Positions 6,524 to 9,391 of a stretch of DNA of 9,391 nucleotides are shown one piece after another (position 1 is the first letter of the stretch; each line of letters begins with the position of its first letter). Origin of the DNA: Candidatus Bathyarchaeota archaeon. Its GTDB lineage: Archaea > Thermoproteota > Bathyarchaeia > TCS64. The position numbers and the translations under genes were made by a program. The DNA lies in assembly GCA_014729945.1 (NCBI GenBank), contig WJJC01000061.1, positions 1 through 9,391 of the forward strand, given 5' to 3'. The notes below the pieces were generated by a model, which searched no databases, was not told where the DNA came from, and was given only the letters and a program-made list of their open reading frames with translations.

Positions 6524-8134
6524 TTAATCAGTTGAAGCTATAGCCTCAACCAAGTTTTCCATCAACTGATAATTATTCGCAGCGTTTATGTAAGGCTCCA
6601 TAAGCCAAGACAAGTCACCAAAAGCGATGACACGTGAGTCTCCAACCTTGTATATTGCAACTGTATCATATTCACCCGATCTCTCTGTAACTGAATTATA
6701 CGTGGTTTCAGGTGTGGTAATATATCCTCGGCTCTTAGAATAAACAGGTCCAGCGGTGTAGAATACGAGTTCCTCAACATTGTCTGAAAGGAAACTATCC
6801 CGGATATCATCCACAACTATGTTTCTATAGAAACCATAGTTCTTCTCCATGTCATAAAGGTACCCGTTACCATAATGAATACCCCAGTGATCACTGAGAC
6901 TATTCAAAGGACCTTGAAGGGTACTAACGCTGAGGAAATCAGAGCTCGCGTCTCCGAGTAAAATCAACATACCTCCACGGTTCACCCAATCTCTTATGGT
7001 CTCATATTCTTCATTAGAATAGTACATACTAGGACAAGCTACTACGAGCGCCTTCGTCTCGTTGAGAGCATCCTCAAGACTACTCCAAGTCTCCGCATAT
7101 CCTACATAGAGACCCTCCTCAGTTAATAGACGGGTGAATACATCCAGTATCCATGGACCGATAGCGTTTCCATGAGTAGCATCCACCAATACATCTCCAC
7201 GAACAGAGGTTACTTCCATTGACTCGGTTTCATTCTGGGATTCGCTGCTCTGAGACAATATATTCTCCGGTATATAGAGATAGTAAAGTGCTGGTGGGGG
7301 ATTTTTCTCATTTAGCTCATCCACTGTTGGATATCTAAGTTCTACAGTCTCTGTATTATTGGCCACACGGGCGACCAGTGACTCTACTTCGTAATCATCA
7401 AGTTCAACCAAATCAGCCGCATACTTAATGGCACTCTGCTTTGAACCGAGAGAATCCACTAACCCATCATCTTTAGCGTCGGTTCCAATCCAGATAGATC
7501 CTCTAGTCACAGTGCTCATCGGGATAGCCAAAGCATCTCCACGCCCATTCTCAACGGCGTCACTAAAACTCTTCAAGACAGTTGTCAAGTCGAAGGGAAA
7601 TTGCTCGGGACTGAAGCCTGTAATCTTATTTGGCCCGGTCTCAAGCGTTTGTTCGCTTGGAACAACCCACCCGGGACCAGTACCAATGACACCCACATTA
7701 CCAACCATAGCAGATGGAAGAGAAACAATATGATCAGCAGACACCGCGATATAGTAACCACCTGACAAAGCCATCGACACAGAAGCAACAACAGGTTTAT
7801 CGCTCTTCAACTCAAGAAGATCGAGGTAAACCTGCTCAATGAGATAAGCAGAACCCCCAGGGCTGTCTATCTCCAAAACTATGGCTTTTACACTATTATC
7901 CGTGAGGGCTTCCTCCACGGCTGATGACAATATGCTAGCGTAACTGGGACTATCAATAACACCGTAAACCTCTATGACACCTATTGTCCCTTCCTTACTA
8001 AACGATATGTCTTCATCTGGCTCCCAGAAAAAGAGCCCAATAAAACCACTAACCATGATAATTATAATTATAGCCATAGCGGTCTGTGTTCGATTCCAGT
8101 TACGTCCTTCACTCAAAGGTAACCCTCTTTCCAC
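6524..8134 (-). CDS. Membrane-anchored S49 signal-peptide-peptidase-like serine protease fused to a DUF4350/GATase-like domain
   Basis: This protein of 536 residues is longer than the usual archaeal SppA of about 300-340. A short basic N-terminus precedes one transmembrane helix (about residues 19-37), so the rest probably faces outside. Residues about 49-245 are the S49 protease: DSPGGS at 90-95, the nucleophile S124 in ALSGGYYIA, and the likely general-base lysine K170 in GPNKITGFSP. These form the Ser-Lys dyad of SppA, which degrades leftover signal peptides or membrane proteins. The S-to-K spacing is 46 residues, a little shorter than in characterised SppA enzymes. A linker rich in Ser, Glu, Gln and Asn (about 293-311) leads to a second domain (about 312-535) with GDVLVDATHGN, a VVACPSMYYS strand-turn, WVNRGGMLILLGD and RVIAFGD, resembling DUF4350/GATase1-like folds. 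The start is GTG 8134, directly after an in-frame stop; TTG 8116 is an alternative. It is divergent from the TPR gene. The second domain's role is unknown. Confidence 0.87.
   Translation of the reverse strand: MERGLPLSEGRNWNRTQTAMAIIIIIMVSGFIGLFFWEPDEDISFSKEGTIGVIEVYGVIDSPSYASILSSAVEEALTDNSVKAIVLEIDSPGGSAYLIEQVYLDLLELKSDKPVVASVSMALSGGYYIAVSADHIVSLPSAMVGNVGVIGTGPGWVVPSEQTLETGPNKITGFSPEQFPFDLTTVLKSFSDAVENGRGDALAIPMSTVTRGSIWIGTDAKDDGLVDSLGSKQSAIKYAADLVELDDYEVESLVARVANNTETVELRYPTVDELNEKNPPPALYYLYIPENILSQSSESQNETESMEVTSVRGDVLVDATHGNAIGPWILDVFTRLLTEEGLYVGYAETWSSLEDALNETKALVVACPSMYYSNEEYETIRDWVNRGGMLILLGDASSDFLSVSTLQGPLNSLSDHWGIHYGNGYLYDMEKNYGFYRNIVVDDIRDSFLSDNVEELVFYTAGPVYSKSRGYITTPETTYNSVTERSGEYDTVAIYKVGDSRVIAFGDLSWLMEPYINAANNYQLMENLVEAIASTD
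6531..6550. terminator. Imperfect palindrome, possible bidirectional terminator between convergent genes
   Basis: Arms GTTGA and TCAAC enclose, with one A/C mismatch, the perfect palindrome GCTATAGC. The element lies 9 bp beyond the plus-strand M20 stop and inside the last codons of the S49 gene. On the plus strand it is followed by CAAGTTTTCC, a short T run of the type associated with transcript ends. The stem is short and part of it is constrained by coding, so this is suggestive only. Confidence 0.3.
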
Positions 8135-8168
8135 CTAGAATAAACAGTCTCACTTAAAACCTTACATC

Positions 8169-8178
8169 AAATTTAAAC
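8169..8178. promoter_or_regulatory. Shared TATA-like element in the divergent S49/TPR promoter region
   Basis: AATTTAAACC contains a symmetric TTTAAA core in the 72-bp space between the divergent starts. It is about 33 bp from the TPR GTG at 8207 and about 40 bp from the S49 GTG at 8134, so it could support either direction. A second minus-strand candidate, GTTTTAAG (8153-8160), is only about 22 bp from GTG 8134. Confidence 0.4.
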
Positions 8179-8206
8179 CCAGCCAACCCTATCAAAGAGT
8201 ATTCCC

Positions 8207-9106
8207 GTGAAAAAGATGCCAACAATAAAACTGCCCAAGGAACCCGAGACTTTCAGTCTATTCGGAAATCCATTGTATAAAACACCTCTACGCCCAGAGA
8301 TAATGAATAAACAGAAAAAACTATACGACGAAGCATTAAAGAACTGGGAAGAAGACCCTAACAATGCGGATAACATAATCTGGCTGGGAAGGAGAACAGC
8401 ATATCTAGGTAGATTCAGAGAATCAATCGCCATATATAGTATGGGGATAGAAAAACACCCAGACGACCCTCGAATGTACAGGCATAGAGGTCACAGATTC
8501 ATATCCCTGAGATTCTTCGAGCAAGCCATCGATAACCTTGAGAAAGCCACGGAGTTAATCGAGGGAAAACCAGATGAGGTGGAACCTGATGGTATACCTA
8601 ATGAGAAAGGAGTACCCGTCAGCAGTCTTCATTTCAACATATGGTATCACCTAGGATTAGCATACTATCTAAAAGGAGAATTTAAGAAAGCTATACAATC
8701 ATATGAGAAATGCATGCAGGTCTCAGAAATAGATGATAAAGTAATAGCAACCGCCCACTGGCAATACATGACTCTAAGACGCTTATCCATGGAGAAAGAA
8801 GCGGAGAAGGTTCTAGAAAGAATAAAAGCAGAGATGGATGTGATTGAGAACTTTCACTACTATAAATGCCTGCTTATGTACAAAGGAGTAATGTCTGCAG
8901 AAAATTTATTGAAGGAAGCTAGAGACTTGGGTGATCTAGGTATGGTAACAATAGGGTACGGCGTTGCAAACTGGCATAATTACAATGATAACACTGACAA
9001 AGCGGTTGAAATACTGCGCGAGATAATCAGCGTCGAGGGGTGGGCTGGATTCGGCTATATAGCAGCAGAAGCAGATCTGTATAATATGGTGGTACGCCCC
9101 AGCTAA
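8207..9106 (+). CDS. Tetratricopeptide-repeat protein
   Basis: This 299-residue soluble protein is almost entirely helical and made of TPR-like repeats, the scaffolds for protein-protein contacts. Clear repeat units are around residues 58-86 (WLGRRTAYLGRFRESIAIYSMGIEKHPDD), 88-120 (YRHRGHRFISLRFFEQAIDNLEKATEL) and 145-175 (WYHLGLAYYLKGEFKKAIQSYEKCM), with degenerate repeats afterwards. A loop between repeats with EPDGIPNEKGVPVSSLHFNIWYHLG resembles a conserved stretch I recall from uncharacterised TPR proteins in many bacteria and archaea. No signal peptide or membrane segment is visible. The start GTG 8207 is chosen because it lies about 33 bp after the shared TATA-like element; ATG 8216 would remove three residues. 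It is divergent from the membrane protease, so shared regulation is possible. No partner or pathway can be named from the sequence. Confidence 0.85.
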   Translation: MKKMPTIKLPKEPETFSLFGNPLYKTPLRPEIMNKQKKLYDEALKNWEEDPNNADNIIWLGRRTAYLGRFRESIAIYSMGIEKHPDDPRMYRHRGHRFISLRFFEQAIDNLEKATELIEGKPDEVEPDGIPNEKGVPVSSLHFNIWYHLGLAYYLKGEFKKAIQSYEKCMQVSEIDDKVIATAHWQYMTLRRLSMEKEAEKVLERIKAEMDVIENFHYYKCLLMYKGVMSAENLLKEARDLGDLGMVTIGYGVANWHNYNDNTDKAVEILREIISVEGWAGFGYIAAEADLYNMVVRPS

Positions 9107-9141
9107 TTCAACATATTTTTAAGAATATTGTAACCGGGAAA

Positions 9142-9159
9142 ACTGAAAATTATTTCAGT
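9142..9159. repeat. Inverted repeat upstream of the regulator gene (operator or terminator candidate)
   Basis: Perfect 7-bp arms ACTGAAA (9142-9148) and TTTCAGT (9153-9159) flank a 4-bp ATTA spacer. It lies about 35 bp before the start of the BlaI-like gene and 35 bp after the TPR stop. BlaI/MecI-family proteins bind short dyads in their own promoters, so an autoregulatory operator is plausible. The AT-rich stem is weak as a terminator; a separate T-rich stretch at 9112-9119 could end the TPR transcript. Confidence 0.4.
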
Positions 9160-9193
9160 AGAGATTAATCCAGAAAAAAACCAAAAAATATTG

Positions 9194-9391
9194 ATGAAAT
9201 CTGCTATAAAATATAATCCAGATAACAAAGGTCTAAGAACCCTATTCCGTGAATGGCAGATTCAAACCCTTAAGGTTCTCTGGAAAACGACAATGGAAAC
9301 ACTAACTACAAAGGAAATTTGGACACAGGTCAAAAAGAACGGTGAAAAAAAGTCTCCAGAGCTACAGTATATCATTTCCTCGATGAAATGA
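9194..9391 (+). CDS. BlaI/MecI/CopY-like winged-helix transcriptional regulator, N-terminal part, apparently frameshifted
   Basis: The first part of the reading frame, from ATG 9194 (or TTG 9191), reads LFREWQIQTLKVLWK and then LTTKEIWTQVKKNGEKK. This matches helices 1-2 of the BlaI/MecI winged helix, where a typical sequence has xxExxxLxxLWxxxxLTxxEIxxxL. After the lysines the frame gives SPELQYIISSMK and a stop at 9389-9391, which does not fit the family. Reading one base back after the AAG at 9350-9352 gives VSRATVYHFLDEM, an excellent recognition-helix sequence that stays open to the window edge. The gene is therefore either broken, affected by a homopolymer sequencing error (seven A at 9345-9351), or decoded by -1 frameshifting. 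Family members are usually about 120 residues and repress by binding operator dyads; a dyad lies just upstream at 9142-9159. No Shine-Dalgarno site is visible. The C-terminal half is outside the window. Confidence 0.7.
   Translation: MKSAIKYNPDNKGLRTLFREWQIQTLKVLWKTTMETLTTKEIWTQVKKNGEKKSPELQYIISSMK
9346..9352 (+). other. Slippery heptamer A-AAA-AAG at the frame change of the regulator
   Basis: The bases A AAA AAG are in the correct phase relative to the ATG 9194 frame (third base of GAA, then AAA, AAG). This is the X-XXY-YYZ type heptamer known from the dnaX -1 frameshift. A one-base backward slip joins GEKK directly to VSRATVYHFLDEM. The same run is also where a missing A in the assembly would be most likely. 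Confidence 0.5.

Noticed and set aside
7428..7733. Plus-strand open frame of 101 codons
   Set aside because: It is antisense to the conserved S49 protease core (around the catalytic lysine) and shows no recognisable motif.
9112..9119. T-rich stretch after the TPR gene as a firm terminator
   Set aside because: Short T runs are common in this AT-rich DNA, and without a transcript map it cannot be told from background; it is mentioned only as a possibility.
1..9391. tRNA, rRNA, CRISPR arrays, insertion sequences
   Set aside because: No cloverleaf-like sequence, regularly spaced repeat, transposase gene or terminal inverted repeat was seen.

Overview
The window is archaeal. AT-rich TATA-like boxes sit about 25-33 bp upstream of most start codons and Shine-Dalgarno sites are nearly absent. 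Gene content is archaeal in style: an XPD/Rad3-family Fe-S helicase, a membrane-anchored S49 (SppA-type) protease and GTG starts. Arginine is mostly AGA/AGG and isoleucine often ATA. The Fe-S region of the helicase resembles eukaryotic XPD/FANCJ, which would fit an Asgard (for example Thorarchaeota-like) archaeon. That lineage call is an inference and only moderately supported. There are no tRNA, rRNA, CRISPR or insertion-sequence features.

Layout. Positions 1-675 (minus) hold the N-terminal 225 codons of a secreted protein with a clear signal peptide; it runs off the left edge. A 181-bp divergent promoter region follows. Four plus-strand genes come next: an amidohydrolase/deaminase (857-2221), a LivH-type ABC permease (start best placed at GTG 2284, to 3255), an XPD/Rad3-like helicase with an N-terminal zinc ribbon (3286-5307), and an M20 metallopeptidase of the ArgE/DapE type (5338-6522). 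The M20 gene converges stop-to-stop, one base apart, with a minus-strand S49 peptidase fused to a C-terminal DUF4350/GATase-like domain (6524-8134). A 72-bp divergent promoter separates that gene from a plus-strand TPR protein (8207-9106). The right edge holds the start of a BlaI/MecI-like winged-helix regulator that appears frameshifted at an A-AAA-AAG slippery heptamer.

How the genes may work together. The amidohydrolase, permease and M20 hydrolase could form a small uptake-and-hydrolysis set for amide- or nucleobase-type compounds. The permease has no LivM, LivF, LivG or binding-protein partner here, and each gene has its own plausible TATA box, so they need not form one operon. The helicase between them is a DNA-repair/transcription-type enzyme with no evident link to that metabolism.

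The observations most worth following up are the frameshifted regulator with a dyad just upstream, the protease-DUF4350 fusion, the motif-divergent zinc-ribbon helicase, and the repeated TATA-to-start spacing that points to leaderless transcription.
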